Shown here: positions 1 to 8,453 of the stretch, piece by piece
How the letters are laid out: the number at the start of each line of letters is the position of its first letter
Position numbering within the stretch: position 1 is the stretch's first letter
NCBI GenBank assembly: GCA_964480915.1
Contig: CAYZRS010000006.1
Location: 79,159 to 143,158 of the forward strand
Direction: 5' to 3'
DNA: 64,000 nt
From: CAWGCE01 sp964480915
Lineage (GTDB): Bacteria > Planctomycetota > Planctomycetia > Pirellulales > Pirellulaceae
Notes under the pieces: model-generated
The model's database searches: none
What the model saw: the letters and a program-made list of their open reading frames with translations, nothing else
What the model was told of the DNA's origin: nothing
Program-made: the position numbers and the translations under genes

Positions 1-533
1 TTTGGTTTCTTTCCAAAGCAGTCGGTGCGGAACCCGAAGCTGGCGCCGCTGCGATTCTCCCATTGGTCGAACGGTGGGACGAAAACTCGCACGACGCAGT
101 TAGGGTTCCAGGCGGGCGGAATGGGACGACCCATGCGCCGCTTAATCTTGACCATGATGTCATCTTGTTGGGGCTTTCCCGTCGGTTTGCCTGGAATGCC
201 CGAGTGTCGGGTCTGCATCAGCAGCGAGCCGAAACTGCCCTCCAGGCCGCCGTCCGGGGTGATGACTCGTTTCATCACATCGGGAGTCCCACGATGGGGT
301 CCTTCCAGCCAACGACCATTTTTGGACTGTGCTAGCGGACCGCGTTCTTCTTCGTCGATGTTGCGACTACTCTTGGGGAAGTTGTGGTAGTAGGACCACT
401 GCTCATCTTCAAAATTGTCGCCAACGAGATTGATTTTAAAGCCGGTACCGGGCACAACCGGTTGAGCACTCACGGTCGCTGTCGCGACAAAGACGACCGG
501 TATCAACAACAGAGAACAAAGAACTCGGACCAT
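1..533 (-). CDS. Secreted protein of unknown function, C-terminus cut by window edge
   Basis: An open frame runs from an ATG at 533 off the left edge, so only the first ~177 residues are visible. The first ~22 residues form a clear signal peptide (Val/Leu-rich core ending in a VSAQ-type cleavage site), so the product is exported. The mature part is rich in Trp, Gly, Pro and charged residues, with a WSYYHNFPKSSR stretch near residue 43 and paired Arg/Lys around residue 145. I do not recognise the family. It may be one of the secreted planctomycete proteins with a jelly-roll-like fold, but that is a guess. No upstream gene on this strand is closer than the DoxX-like gene (180 bases away), so it could share that transcript. 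Confidence 0.7.
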   Translation of the reverse strand, partial: MVRVLCSLLLIPVVFVATATVSAQPVVPGTGFKINLVGDNFEDEQWSYYHNFPKSSRNIDEEERGPLAQSKNGRWLEGPHRGTPDVMKRVITPDGGLEGSFGSLLMQTRHSGIPGKPTGKPQQDDIMVKIKRRMGRPIPPAWNPNCVVRVFVPPFDQWENRSGASFGFRTDCFGKKP

Positions 534-713
534 CTCAAAACCCCTTGAACGCGAACTCCAACTCTTGACTGCGCGTACAGACAAGGTTGGTATCGGTCGT
601 GAGGCTCTGAGCGATTAATTCGCGCGGGGCAACGCTGCTAGCGATGCCTCTACTTGAGCGAAAACAGCCTGCGTGGGAGCCAAGCGACCCAGGTGGCGTT
701 CAGGTGATGGGGC

Positions 714-1145
714 TCAAACGAATTCGTCGTCGTCTTCACGCGAACCATCCAGCGACCAGTGCCCGCTGCCGTTGGCTAGCAAGAACAGCATGGCGCCGCC
801 CAAACCAAGGTTTTTCATGAACGAGATCATTTCCACGGTTTGCGCCGCCTGATCGTCCTTGATTTTCCAGAAGTCATGGAAGTAGTAGGTGGCCAGTGCA
901 AGGAAGATCAGCAGCAGCAAAGCGCCAAACCGCGCTTTGTATCCGAGGATGACAAGTAAGCTGCCGAGGATCAAGAAAGCGATCGCACCGATGAGCATGT
1001 ACTTCGCCTGGGGAACGCCTTCCGCTTCCATCATGGCGATCGTTGCGCCGAAACGGGGGATCATATTGGCGACGGCCGACATGACAAAAATAGCGCACAA
1101 CATCAACCGGCTAATGAGGCTGAGGAAGCCACGGATAAACCACAT
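714..1145 (-). CDS. DoxX-family integral membrane protein
   Basis: A 143-residue protein with four hydrophobic segments (about residues 5-27, 48-68, 70-90 and 108-124) and a very acidic C-terminal tail. This size and topology, with small residues and an FG/LG-rich final helix, fit the DoxX/DoxD-like family. Family members are small inner-membrane proteins often linked to thiosulfate or redox metabolism, but most have no proven substrate. The start is well supported: an AAAGGAG ribosome-binding site lies six bases before the ATG. It lies 61 bases downstream of the nucleotidyl cyclase on the same strand and may be co-transcribed with it. The assignment comes from topology and general resemblance; no catalytic motif is available to confirm it. 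Confidence 0.75.
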   Translation of the reverse strand: MWFIRGFLSLISRLMLCAIFVMSAVANMIPRFGATIAMMEAEGVPQAKYMLIGAIAFLILGSLLVILGYKARFGALLLLIFLALATYYFHDFWKIKDDQAAQTVEMISFMKNLGLGGAMLFLLANGSGHWSLDGSREDDDEFV

Positions 1146-1206
1146 ACCTACTCCTTTGGAATCGCTCGCGAAACGGGCCGCAAACGAAAGGATAACCCAT
1201 TTGGGG

Positions 1207-3036
1207 CTAGGATGTCACGTCCTCGAGTGCGGCAAAAGGGCCAAGTTGCGAGTGAGCGGGGTGAGAGGCGTCAGCGTTTAAGCCGCCTGCCGAAATATCG
1301 ATGACATCCGGTTCGGACTGCAGCTGACGAGACTTGTTGCGTCGCACTTGAATAGCGTCTCGCAGGAACCGGTCACTCCCCACCTGTTGGCTCGCTTTCG
1401 CAATGAGGTCGAGTACGTGCTCCGCTTTGTCGAGGTCGCCGCGTTCGAAGTGTTCGAGTGCCAGTTCGTATTGTCCGATCTGGTCCAGGACCATCCGCTC
1501 GGCCGACCTGCGTTCGAGGGTGTGAAGCTCGAAAGCGTCGATCGGATCGGAGATTCCTGCGAGTCGCAGCTTGCAGACTCGGCTGACGATCGCTCCTGGT
1601 CCCAGTTCGTTGACGACCGATTTGGTAACCAAGATGGGACGTACAAGATGCTTAGTGGCGGTTTCTAGTCGGCTTGCCACGTTCACTGCGGTCCCCCGCG
1701 GTCCGTACTTCAATCGTGTTTTGCTTCCCGCGTTGCCGACTCGAGCCTGTCCGGTGTTGATGCCGATTCCAATGCGAATCCGTCTCCCAATCCGACCTTC
1801 CCATTTCTCATTGAGTTCAGCGACTTGTTCCTGCATCGCCAGTGCTGCCTGGCAAGCCAGGTTGGCATGATCGGGTTGATCGGTGGGCGCGTTCCACATC
1901 GCGGCCATTCCATCGCCGTAGTAATCGATGATGACACCATCAAAGTTGCGAACTTGCAGTGACAGTCGATCGAGTAGATCGCTGAGTAAATCGTAATTTT
2001 CTTTTGCCGAAAGAGACTCGGAGATACTGGTCGATTCTCGCAAGTCGGCAAACAAGATGGTCGTCGTTCGTTCTTGTCCTGCCAGTGCAGCCGGGTTTTC
2101 GGTTATTTCTCGCATTACTTTTGGCGAGAATGCATGTTCGAGCAAAACTGTTTTCCTGGCCGCTTCCGCTTCCGCCGCCATTCGAGACAGGGCCGCCGAT
2201 ACCGATCCGGCAAGCATCTGAATCCACAAGGCCTCCATGGCGCGGATGCTGCGTCGCTTGTTTCGATTGCGCAAGGATCGATAGCCATAGACGACCCCTT
2301 TCACTTCGCCCGCGTTGCTCAGAATGGGAGCAGCCACGACCGAATCGGCTCCGTCGGGCAGGTCCTCCGCATCTTCCAAGGCATCGTGGTAGTGTGTGCG
2401 GCCGTCGCCGATGACTCGTTCCAGCAAGTCGTAGCAGTAGCTGATACCCAGTGTGGGATCGGGAATGTGGCTGCCGACGGTGGTCCAGCCGTCCCCATCG
2501 CGAAGAATGACGAAGCCGGCGGTCATGCCGCCGGGATTCGTCGCTGCTTGCGCCACGGAGGCAAAGTACTGCTGTGAACCACCCGTGCTGTGTTGGAGTA
2601 GTTCGAGCGTCGCAAACCAGCGGGCCATCGTTTCTGCAGATGGGGCGGTGCCTAATCTTTCGATGGGCACCATGGGTTCTCCCGTATCCGAACGGGGCCG
2701 TTCGATCGTGTGGAATGGTCGATTGAGCGAGTTGAGCTGTCCATGTTGTCTCAACTCGAGGTGATGTCCCTCTTGGATAATGTGGATGGGAAGCGAGAAG
2801 ACGCCCGCTTCACCTTTTCCAAGTTGCTGTCCGTGCCACAGCAGTTCACAGGTCTCGCCCAGGTTCTGCAGCCGCACCGACGGGAGTTCGGTCTCGACGC
2901 CCGCTTCTTCGATCCGCAGCTGCGAATCGTAGCCCTGATCGCTTGGCATGAACGGAAGACAGTCTGCTGCCAGTTGAAGATGCTGTTCGTCGTCCCAGTG
3001 GGCGACATTTAGGCTGTAGGTGGGCAGTGCCGACAT
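1207..3036 (-). CDS. Class III adenylate/guanylate cyclase with FHA-like and GAF domains
   Basis: A 609-residue cytoplasmic protein. Residues ~1-110 are beta-rich and FHA-like; ~135-285 look like a GAF domain; ~322-500 are a class III nucleotidyl cyclase domain; the C-terminus is helical and TPR-like. The two metal-binding aspartates are D331 (FADLRES) and D375 (YYGDGM), and the transition-state pair is N452/R456 (VNVASRLE). The position that usually selects adenine carries Thr (T449), as in some genuine adenylate cyclases, so cAMP is likelier than cGMP but unproven. An upstream in-frame TTG at 3096 exists, but the ATG at 3036 has a GAGG site at the right distance and was preferred. The gene is divergent from a redox operon encoding a protein with two cyclic-nucleotide-binding domains. 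Confidence 0.88.
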   Translation of the reverse strand: MSALPTYSLNVAHWDDEQHLQLAADCLPFMPSDQGYDSQLRIEEAGVETELPSVRLQNLGETCELLWHGQQLGKGEAGVFSLPIHIIQEGHHLELRQHGQLNSLNRPFHTIERPRSDTGEPMVPIERLGTAPSAETMARWFATLELLQHSTGGSQQYFASVAQAATNPGGMTAGFVILRDGDGWTTVGSHIPDPTLGISYCYDLLERVIGDGRTHYHDALEDAEDLPDGADSVVAAPILSNAGEVKGVVYGYRSLRNRNKRRSIRAMEALWIQMLAGSVSAALSRMAAEAEAARKTVLLEHAFSPKVMREITENPAALAGQERTTTILFADLRESTSISESLSAKENYDLLSDLLDRLSLQVRNFDGVIIDYYGDGMAAMWNAPTDQPDHANLACQAALAMQEQVAELNEKWEGRIGRRIRIGIGINTGQARVGNAGSKTRLKYGPRGTAVNVASRLETATKHLVRPILVTKSVVNELGPGAIVSRVCKLRLAGISDPIDAFELHTLERRSAERMVLDQIGQYELALEHFERGDLDKAEHVLDLIAKASQQVGSDRFLRDAIQVRRNKSRQLQSEPDVIDISAGGLNADASHPAHSQLGPFAALEDVTS

Positions 3037-3324
3037 GATTTCCTCGACTGTTTCGTTATTCAATGATAGGTCAGTCCCATCGCCGAGGCGTGCCAAAAAG
3101 GACCGCCCGTCCCACCTGGTGAGCCCAGGTTACGGGGAAGATCTGGTACGCCTGGCCCCCAAATTCCATTCAATCGGCACAGAAAGTTTCTCCGATCGAG
3201 GGCCAAACCGGTATAGACACTATGTCAGGGTTTTTTCGACAATCTGCATTGCTCAATTCAGTCTTCAGCCGTGAGGGCGCTGCGTTGAGTCACGTGCTCG
3301 AATCAAGATCGCCTTAGGCCGTTT
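3037..3324. promoter_or_regulatory. Divergent intergenic region between cyclase and redox operon
   Basis: This 288-base gap separates the cyclase (minus) from the reductase that opens the redox operon (plus), so promoters for both directions should lie here. I found no pair of -35/-10 boxes good enough to name. A CACGTG hexamer sits near 3291, and a possible CRP-like site was looked for without a convincing match. The reductase ATG at 3325 has only a weak Shine-Dalgarno (TAGG). Confidence 0.4.
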
Positions 3325-4629
3325 ATGAACATGCTTGTCAGGTTATTGGGGCTCTTAATTTGCGGTCTGGTGGCGCTGCAATTGGGCGCATTTCTCATTC
3401 GCTCGATCTCGAAGCTGTTCGGTGAATCGGAGCTGAGGAAGCTCCGCATTCAGAAGTTGCGGGACGAAATTGATGCGCTTTGCGCACAACGTGAAAAACA
3501 ACAGCAGGAAGTGGCAGGCTGGAACGGCTATCGAAAATTTCGACTTGCCAAGAAGAAACCAGAGTGTGTGGGTTGCCATTCGTTTTACCTGGTGCCTCAC
3601 GACGGCAAGCCACTGCCCAGTTTTTTGCCTGGTCAGTATTTGACCTTCGAGCTGAAGATTCCGGGCGAGAAGAAACCGGTCATCCGCTGCTACTCGTTGT
3701 CGAGCAAGTATGACGAGCGCTACTATCGTTGCACGATAAAAAAAATGCTGCCGCCACACTCTGCGCCGGAGGCCGCTCCCGGCATCTCCAGCAGTTACTT
3801 CAATGACGTCCTCAACGAGGGCGACATCCTGGATGTGAAGGCACCCCGAGGGAACTTCTTCTTACATCAGGATCGAGAAACCCCGGTGGTGTTGCTCGCA
3901 GGCGGAGTCGGCATCACGCCCATGATGACGATGGCCGAAACCCTGCTCGCGCACGGGTCGGCTCGCCCGATTCACCTGTTCTTTGGCGTACCCAATGGCT
4001 CGCTGCATATCTTCAAGCAAGATCTCGAACAAATGGCGGCACAGTTTCCTACGCTTCACCTGACCGTTTGCTATTCAGATCCTTTGCCGAGCGATCGAAT
4101 TCACCACGATTTTCAAGTCGAAGGCCGGGTATCGGTTCCGCTTCTTCGAGCAAGTTTGCCTTCTACGAATTGCGATTTCTACCTGTGCGGTCCGGGGGCG
4201 ATGATGGTCTCGTTGACCGAAGGCTTAAGCGAGTGGGGCGTCGAGGAATCTCGCATTCACACCGAAGCGTTCGGTCCCAGCAGTGTGAAAAAGAATAAGA
4301 AACCAGCATTGGTCGCGGCGGGAGTCGGTGCGGAGGGCCCGCCAAATCCACCTCCATCGTCACCCGTCGGTTCGACAGCCCTGGTCAGTTTTGATCGGAG
4401 CGGTGCACAAGTGCCGTGGAACGATAATTTTGATTCACTGCTCGAGTTCGCGGAGGCGAACGGCGTTGAGATCGAGTCAGGATGTCGCGCTGGCAATTGC
4501 GGTACATGCCTTACGGCCGTTAAATCCGGCAAGGTAAAATATGCGGAGGAAGCGGGTGCCTCCTGTGAGGACGGCACGTGCCTGCCATGTATTTGTACTC
4601 CTGACGGATCGCTTTCGATTGACGCCTAG
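3325..4629 (+). CDS. Membrane-anchored FAD/NAD(P) oxidoreductase with C-terminal [2Fe-2S] ferredoxin domain
   Basis: A 434-residue flavoprotein reductase. Residues 5-25 form one membrane helix, followed by a short coiled coil to ~65. A ferredoxin-reductase FAD domain carries RCYSLSS (121-127), and the nucleotide-binding domain carries AGGVGITPM near 197. Residues ~375-434 are a plant-type [2Fe-2S] domain with CRAGNCGTC and a later cysteine group (CLPCIC). The layout matches reductases such as Hcr and the reductase components of Rieske oxygenases, and resembles NqrF by having an N-terminal anchor. It should pass electrons from NAD(P)H through FAD to the Fe-S cluster. A Pro-rich linker (~335-350) joins the reductase and ferredoxin parts. 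It is the first gene of a five-gene redox operon; the next gene, a tetraheme cytochrome, begins 96 bases downstream. Confidence 0.88.
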   Translation: MNMLVRLLGLLICGLVALQLGAFLIRSISKLFGESELRKLRIQKLRDEIDALCAQREKQQQEVAGWNGYRKFRLAKKKPECVGCHSFYLVPHDGKPLPSFLPGQYLTFELKIPGEKKPVIRCYSLSSKYDERYYRCTIKKMLPPHSAPEAAPGISSSYFNDVLNEGDILDVKAPRGNFFLHQDRETPVVLLAGGVGITPMMTMAETLLAHGSARPIHLFFGVPNGSLHIFKQDLEQMAAQFPTLHLTVCYSDPLPSDRIHHDFQVEGRVSVPLLRASLPSTNCDFYLCGPGAMMVSLTEGLSEWGVEESRIHTEAFGPSSVKKNKKPALVAAGVGAEGPPNPPPSSPVGSTALVSFDRSGAQVPWNDNFDSLLEFAEANGVEIESGCRAGNCGTCLTAVKSGKVKYAEEAGASCEDGTCLPCICTPDGSLSIDA

Positions 4630-4725
4630 CAAGGGTGCTATTATTTCCTGCTATCTTTTGCGGTTGCGGGCAGGCGAGGGTGGCTAGGAAAACAGCTGCC
4701 CCAATTCATTCGTCGGCCTGAATTC

Positions 4726-5730
4726 ATGTTCGCTCGATACCTTGGCGTTGCCTCTCTCGTTCTTATCGGTTTCTTTGGTGATGCTCTCGCTAGCGAAGAG
4801 CCGGTTCGTATCGAGCTCGACCCGAAAAAGGTCGTTACCCATGAAACGTGTATCAAGTGCCACGGCAATGAAATCGAAGCCTGGAAGCAGACGCCCCATT
4901 TCCGAACTTTCCGCGAATTGCATCGCAAAGATGAAGCGAAACAGATTGCGAAGAAGATGGGAATTTCTTCCATCAAGCGCGGCGGCATTTGCATTCAGTG
5001 TCACTACACACCTCAGGACTCGGGCGGTGTTGCGAAGCCGGTGGCCGGTGTTTCCTGCGAGTCGTGTCACGGTGCTGCAGCCGATTGGTTAGCAATCCAC
5101 AACGACTACGGCGGTCCGGAAATCAACAAAGAAGCCGAATCGTCCGAACATCGCAGGCAGCGACTGGAATCCAGCATCAAAAAGGGCATGCGGAACCCAG
5201 AGAACGTCTATCTCATTGCTCAAAGTTGCTATGGTTGCCACACCGTTCCCAATGAGAAGTTAGTGAATGTGGGCGGTCACGTGGCCGGGAGTGTCGGTTT
5301 TGATCTCGTGAGCTGGTCGCAGGGCACCATTCGCCACAATTTCTTGAGGAGCGGTGGTACGTCCAACATCCCAAGCAGCCGAGAACGATTGCGAGTCATG
5401 CATGTGGTCGGTCTGATGGCCGACCTGGAATACAGCCTGCGAGCTACCGCCGAAGCGACCGAGAAATCGACTTTTGGCTTCACCAGTGCCAAGCGTGCCT
5501 TTGATGCCCGTAAGCAGTTGGCCGAGATTCAAGACAAGATCAGCGATCCTCGATTGGAGAAGGTGCTAGAAGCTGCCTACGGAGTCAAACTAAAACTGGG
5601 CAATCGCGAAAATCTGCTCGCAGCAGCCAGGGAAATCAGCCAGTCGGCGTTCGAATTCGCTGCCACGTCGACCGGGAATCGCTTATCTGCGATCGACAAC
5701 CTCTTACCGAGCGAATCCACCTATAAGTAA
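4726..5730 (+). CDS. Periplasmic tetraheme cytochrome c, cytochrome c554-like
   Basis: A 334-residue protein with a signal peptide (residues 1-22, ending ALA) and four haem c attachment motifs: CIKCH at 42-46, CIQCH at 89-93, CESCH at 111-115 and CYGCH at 168-172. The haem-bearing half resembles the cytochrome c554 family, which includes the tetraheme protein of ammonia oxidisers and several uncharacterised multiheme carriers. Residues ~190-334 have no haem motif and are helical and His-rich near the start (HVAG, RHNFLR, MHVVG), and could supply distal haem ligands or a docking surface. The protein should act in the periplasm as an electron carrier. Its place between the flavoprotein and the ferredoxin fusion suggests it serves the same electron path. 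Confidence 0.88.
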   Translation: MFARYLGVASLVLIGFFGDALASEEPVRIELDPKKVVTHETCIKCHGNEIEAWKQTPHFRTFRELHRKDEAKQIAKKMGISSIKRGGICIQCHYTPQDSGGVAKPVAGVSCESCHGAAADWLAIHNDYGGPEINKEAESSEHRRQRLESSIKKGMRNPENVYLIAQSCYGCHTVPNEKLVNVGGHVAGSVGFDLVSWSQGTIRHNFLRSGGTSNIPSSRERLRVMHVVGLMADLEYSLRATAEATEKSTFGFTSAKRAFDARKQLAEIQDKISDPRLEKVLEAAYGVKLKLGNRENLLAAAREISQSAFEFAATSTGNRLSAIDNLLPSESTYK

Positions 5731-5775
5731 ATCGCCTTCCGAGCGTAGAATCTGGGATAGCAGGCGGCGGATGGG

Positions 5776-7617
5776 ATGGGTGTTGCTAGCAAACCTTGGG
5801 ATGCCCCGGGCGACGGTAGTTTGCGACGGTTTGATGAGGTGGAACCTCATCGAAATGGAATGGAGTCTAAATCAATGGCGGTTGGTGAACTGTCGATAGC
5901 GCGACCACAACGGTGGGATGTCCCTTTCGGGGAAGAGATGACCGATCGGGATGTCGATCGTCTGCTGCGCATCGAGCCATTCTGCAGCATGGACCCCAAG
6001 CGCTTTCCAAAAACGCTTCCGTTGCGCGACATCTTGTTGAATGACACGCGTGTCATGAATTATCGCGATGGTGACATCGTTGTTCGTGAAGGGGATTACG
6101 GCGGCAGCGCTTTCTTGGTGCTGCGAGGTTATGTGAGCGTCGTTCTCGAATCGTTGCCGGCGCAACTGCTGGGGCGCCGCAAGCAAAATTTGCAAGGCGT
6201 TTTGAAAACGATCGGTCGCGCCTTCACGAGATCAAGCTTTCCAGAAGTCCGCCGCTACGGTGCGACCGAGGCCCAGGCCGGTGTCGGGCATCGTGGTGAT
6301 GGGCAGGACATGCGCGTCTTCTTGCAGGATGTACCGCGGGTGCTAAATAACTGCCAATCGATTCAGTTGGGGCCCGGTGAGGTGTTTGGGGAATTGGCGG
6401 CCCTTTCGCGGATGCCCCGATCGGCCACAATCATCGCCGGTCCGGACACCGCCCTTTTGGAAATTCGTTGGCAGGGGCTGCGCGAACTTATGCGGCGTAC
6501 GCCAACGCTCAAACAACGGATGGACGATCTTTATCGACAGAACAGCCTTGAGGCCCATCTTCGCGCAACGCCCCTCTTGTCCGGCTTATCACCAGAGGGT
6601 CTCCAGTCGGTGGCCGAAGCAACCGAATTCGAATCGTATGGTGACTTCGAATGGCATGCCCAGTATCGCAAACTACGAGGATCGACACCGGCCGAGCGAC
6701 TCAATGCCGAGCCGCGAATTGCGGATGAGGGCCATTACACCAACGGTCTAATCCTCATCCGGGCCGGCTTTGCGCGACTGAGCCGACAATATGGAAACGG
6801 GCATCGCACCTTGGCCTACCTGGGCAAAGGTGATGTCTACGGTTTGGAAGAGTTGGTCTACGGCAGGACTCAACGGCATCATTTGCCGTTGCAGCGATCA
6901 CTACGTGCGATTGGTTACGTCGACATTCTTCGAATCCCAGCGCCGATTGTCGACGAATTGATTCTTCCTTCACTCAGCCCGTCGTACTTAAAACGGCTCG
7001 AGGCAGAAGCGAAGACGTGGGCAGAGACCGAGGAAAAGGGGCCCGTTCTGCAAAGTGGCGAACGATTTCGCGATAGTGAAATCGATACTGGGCTGCTCGA
7101 ATTTTTACTCGACGAACGGTTGATGAATGGCACAAAGACGATGCTGATCAACACCGACCGGTGTACTCGGTGTGACGATTGCGTCCGCGCTTGTGCTGCC
7201 ACGCACGACAATAACCCGCGCTTTATTCGGCACGGACCGCAACATGGACCCTTCATGGTGGCGAACGCCTGCATGCACTGCGTTGATCCGGTTTGCATGA
7301 TTGGGTGTCCGACGGGGGCGATCGGCCGCGATGGTGAAACGGGGAACGTGATCATCAATGATGCGACCTGCATTGGGTGTGCGACGTGTGCTGGGACCTG
7401 TCCTTACAGCAATATTCGCATGGTCGAGATCCGGGACGAAGGTGGTGCGTTTATTCTGGATGACGATAGTCGCCAGCCGATCGTCAAGGCGACCAAGTGT
7501 GATCTGTGTATCGACAACTTGGGTGGTCCCGCGTGTGAGCGAGCTTGTCCTCATGATGCGCTTGTACGAATCGACATGACCAATGTGACCGGTCTGTCCA
7601 AGTGGCTGAATCGATAG
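5776..7617 (+). CDS. Double cyclic-nucleotide-binding protein fused to a four-[4Fe-4S] ferredoxin
   Basis: A 613-residue fusion. The first cyclic-nucleotide-binding (cNMP) domain spans ~85-240, has the phosphate-binding motif FGELAALSRMPRSAT (204-218), and carries an unusual ~65-residue insertion (~130-195). A second, more divergent domain lies at ~262-395, where the phosphate motif is degraded to GLEELVYG. Residues ~455-600 are a DmsB/NrfC-like ferredoxin with sixteen cysteines in four groups (463/466/469/473, 499/502/507/511, 532/535/538/542, 575/578/587/591), enough for four [4Fe-4S] clusters. No signal peptide or DNA-binding helix-turn-helix is visible, so it is probably a cytoplasmic electron-transfer subunit gated by cNMP. 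The start is uncertain, since in-frame ATGs also occur at residues 29 and 34. Confidence 0.9.
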   Translation: MGVASKPWDAPGDGSLRRFDEVEPHRNGMESKSMAVGELSIARPQRWDVPFGEEMTDRDVDRLLRIEPFCSMDPKRFPKTLPLRDILLNDTRVMNYRDGDIVVREGDYGGSAFLVLRGYVSVVLESLPAQLLGRRKQNLQGVLKTIGRAFTRSSFPEVRRYGATEAQAGVGHRGDGQDMRVFLQDVPRVLNNCQSIQLGPGEVFGELAALSRMPRSATIIAGPDTALLEIRWQGLRELMRRTPTLKQRMDDLYRQNSLEAHLRATPLLSGLSPEGLQSVAEATEFESYGDFEWHAQYRKLRGSTPAERLNAEPRIADEGHYTNGLILIRAGFARLSRQYGNGHRTLAYLGKGDVYGLEELVYGRTQRHHLPLQRSLRAIGYVDILRIPAPIVDELILPSLSPSYLKRLEAEAKTWAETEEKGPVLQSGERFRDSEIDTGLLEFLLDERLMNGTKTMLINTDRCTRCDDCVRACAATHDNNPRFIRHGPQHGPFMVANACMHCVDPVCMIGCPTGAIGRDGETGNVIINDATCIGCATCAGTCPYSNIRMVEIRDEGGAFILDDDSRQPIVKATKCDLCIDNLGGPACERACPHDALVRIDMTNVTGLSKWLNR

Positions 7618-7625
7618 GACGCAGC

Positions 7626-8453
7626 GTGAGTCATTATTTTCAAAAACGACGAATCCTAAGTTTGTTGATTACGGTGGCCGTAATTGTCTTTCTGGGCCTG
7701 TTCCTAAAGCGGCAAGACGACCTGTTGCACCGGGCGACATTTTCGAGCGGTTACCTGCTGATCTTGGGCATCTTCTTCTTGGCCGCTTTCAATGTGCGAA
7801 AGAAACTATCCTTCTTGCCACTCGGTTCGGCGACCACTTGGCTGCAACTGCATATTTACGTCAGCTTGGTCGTGATCGCCGTTTTTGTAATGCATGTCGA
7901 AGCGCGGTTGCCGTCCGGCCCGTTCGAGACGGTCCTGTTCACGCTGTTTGTTTTGGTTGCCAGTAGCGGGGTCTACGGACTGATCATCACGCGGCGCATT
8001 CCTCGCCAGATTACCAAGCTGAGAGAAGAGGTTGTTTACGAGCGGATTCCTGCGCTACGGACCGAAGTGGCAAACCGTGCTCATGCCGTGGTGCGAGAAT
8101 TGCTTGCGGGTGCCGATGCCGAGGCGCTGACCGACTACTACTCCGAAAGCCTGATTCCTTACTTTGCTGGAAATCGGGGATTGCTGTATTACGTGCGGCC
8201 GTCGAGTCGAAAAAGGAACCAGCTTCAGTCGGACTTGTCATCTTTGATTCGCTACGAATCGGCTGCAGAGCGGGCGGCGCAGCAGAAGCTCCGCCAGCTC
8301 ATCGACAAAAGGGACGATCTCGATTATCACGAAGCGCAGCAGCGCAAACTGAAGACGTGGCTCTTCGGCCATGTCGCCATGACCTACGCCTTGTTGATTG
8401 CTTCTGTTTTTCACGCGGTGCTTGTGCACGCGTTCTGGGGGCTGGGTCGATGA
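7626..8453 (+). CDS. Cytochrome-b-like integral membrane protein
   Basis: A 275-residue membrane protein with four hydrophobic segments before a ~100-residue soluble helical stretch and one more at the C-terminus. Histidines sit inside or at the ends of the helices (LQLHIYV, FVMHVEA, LFGHVAM, SVFHAVLVHAF), suggesting haem b ligands, as in ferric reductase-like or NarI-like membrane cytochromes. I do not recognise an exact family. The likely role is to connect the cytoplasmic Fe-S fusion protein to the periplasmic decaheme cytochrome across the membrane. I chose the GTG at 7626, which follows an AGGA site eight bases after the upstream stop; an in-frame GTG at 7602 would overlap the upstream gene. 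The end overlaps the next gene in an ATGA junction, implying coupled translation. Confidence 0.75.
   Translation: MSHYFQKRRILSLLITVAVIVFLGLFLKRQDDLLHRATFSSGYLLILGIFFLAAFNVRKKLSFLPLGSATTWLQLHIYVSLVVIAVFVMHVEARLPSGPFETVLFTLFVLVASSGVYGLIITRRIPRQITKLREEVVYERIPALRTEVANRAHAVVRELLAGADAEALTDYYSESLIPYFAGNRGLLYYVRPSSRKRNQLQSDLSSLIRYESAAERAAQQKLRQLIDKRDDLDYHEAQQRKLKTWLFGHVAMTYALLIASVFHAVLVHAFWGLGR

Noticed and set aside
3565..3580. A CVGCH motif (haem c-type) in the flavoprotein reductase at residues 81-85
   Set aside because: It lies on the first strand of the FAD domain, which should face the cytoplasm, while haem c attachment happens in the periplasm. It is more likely a chance match.
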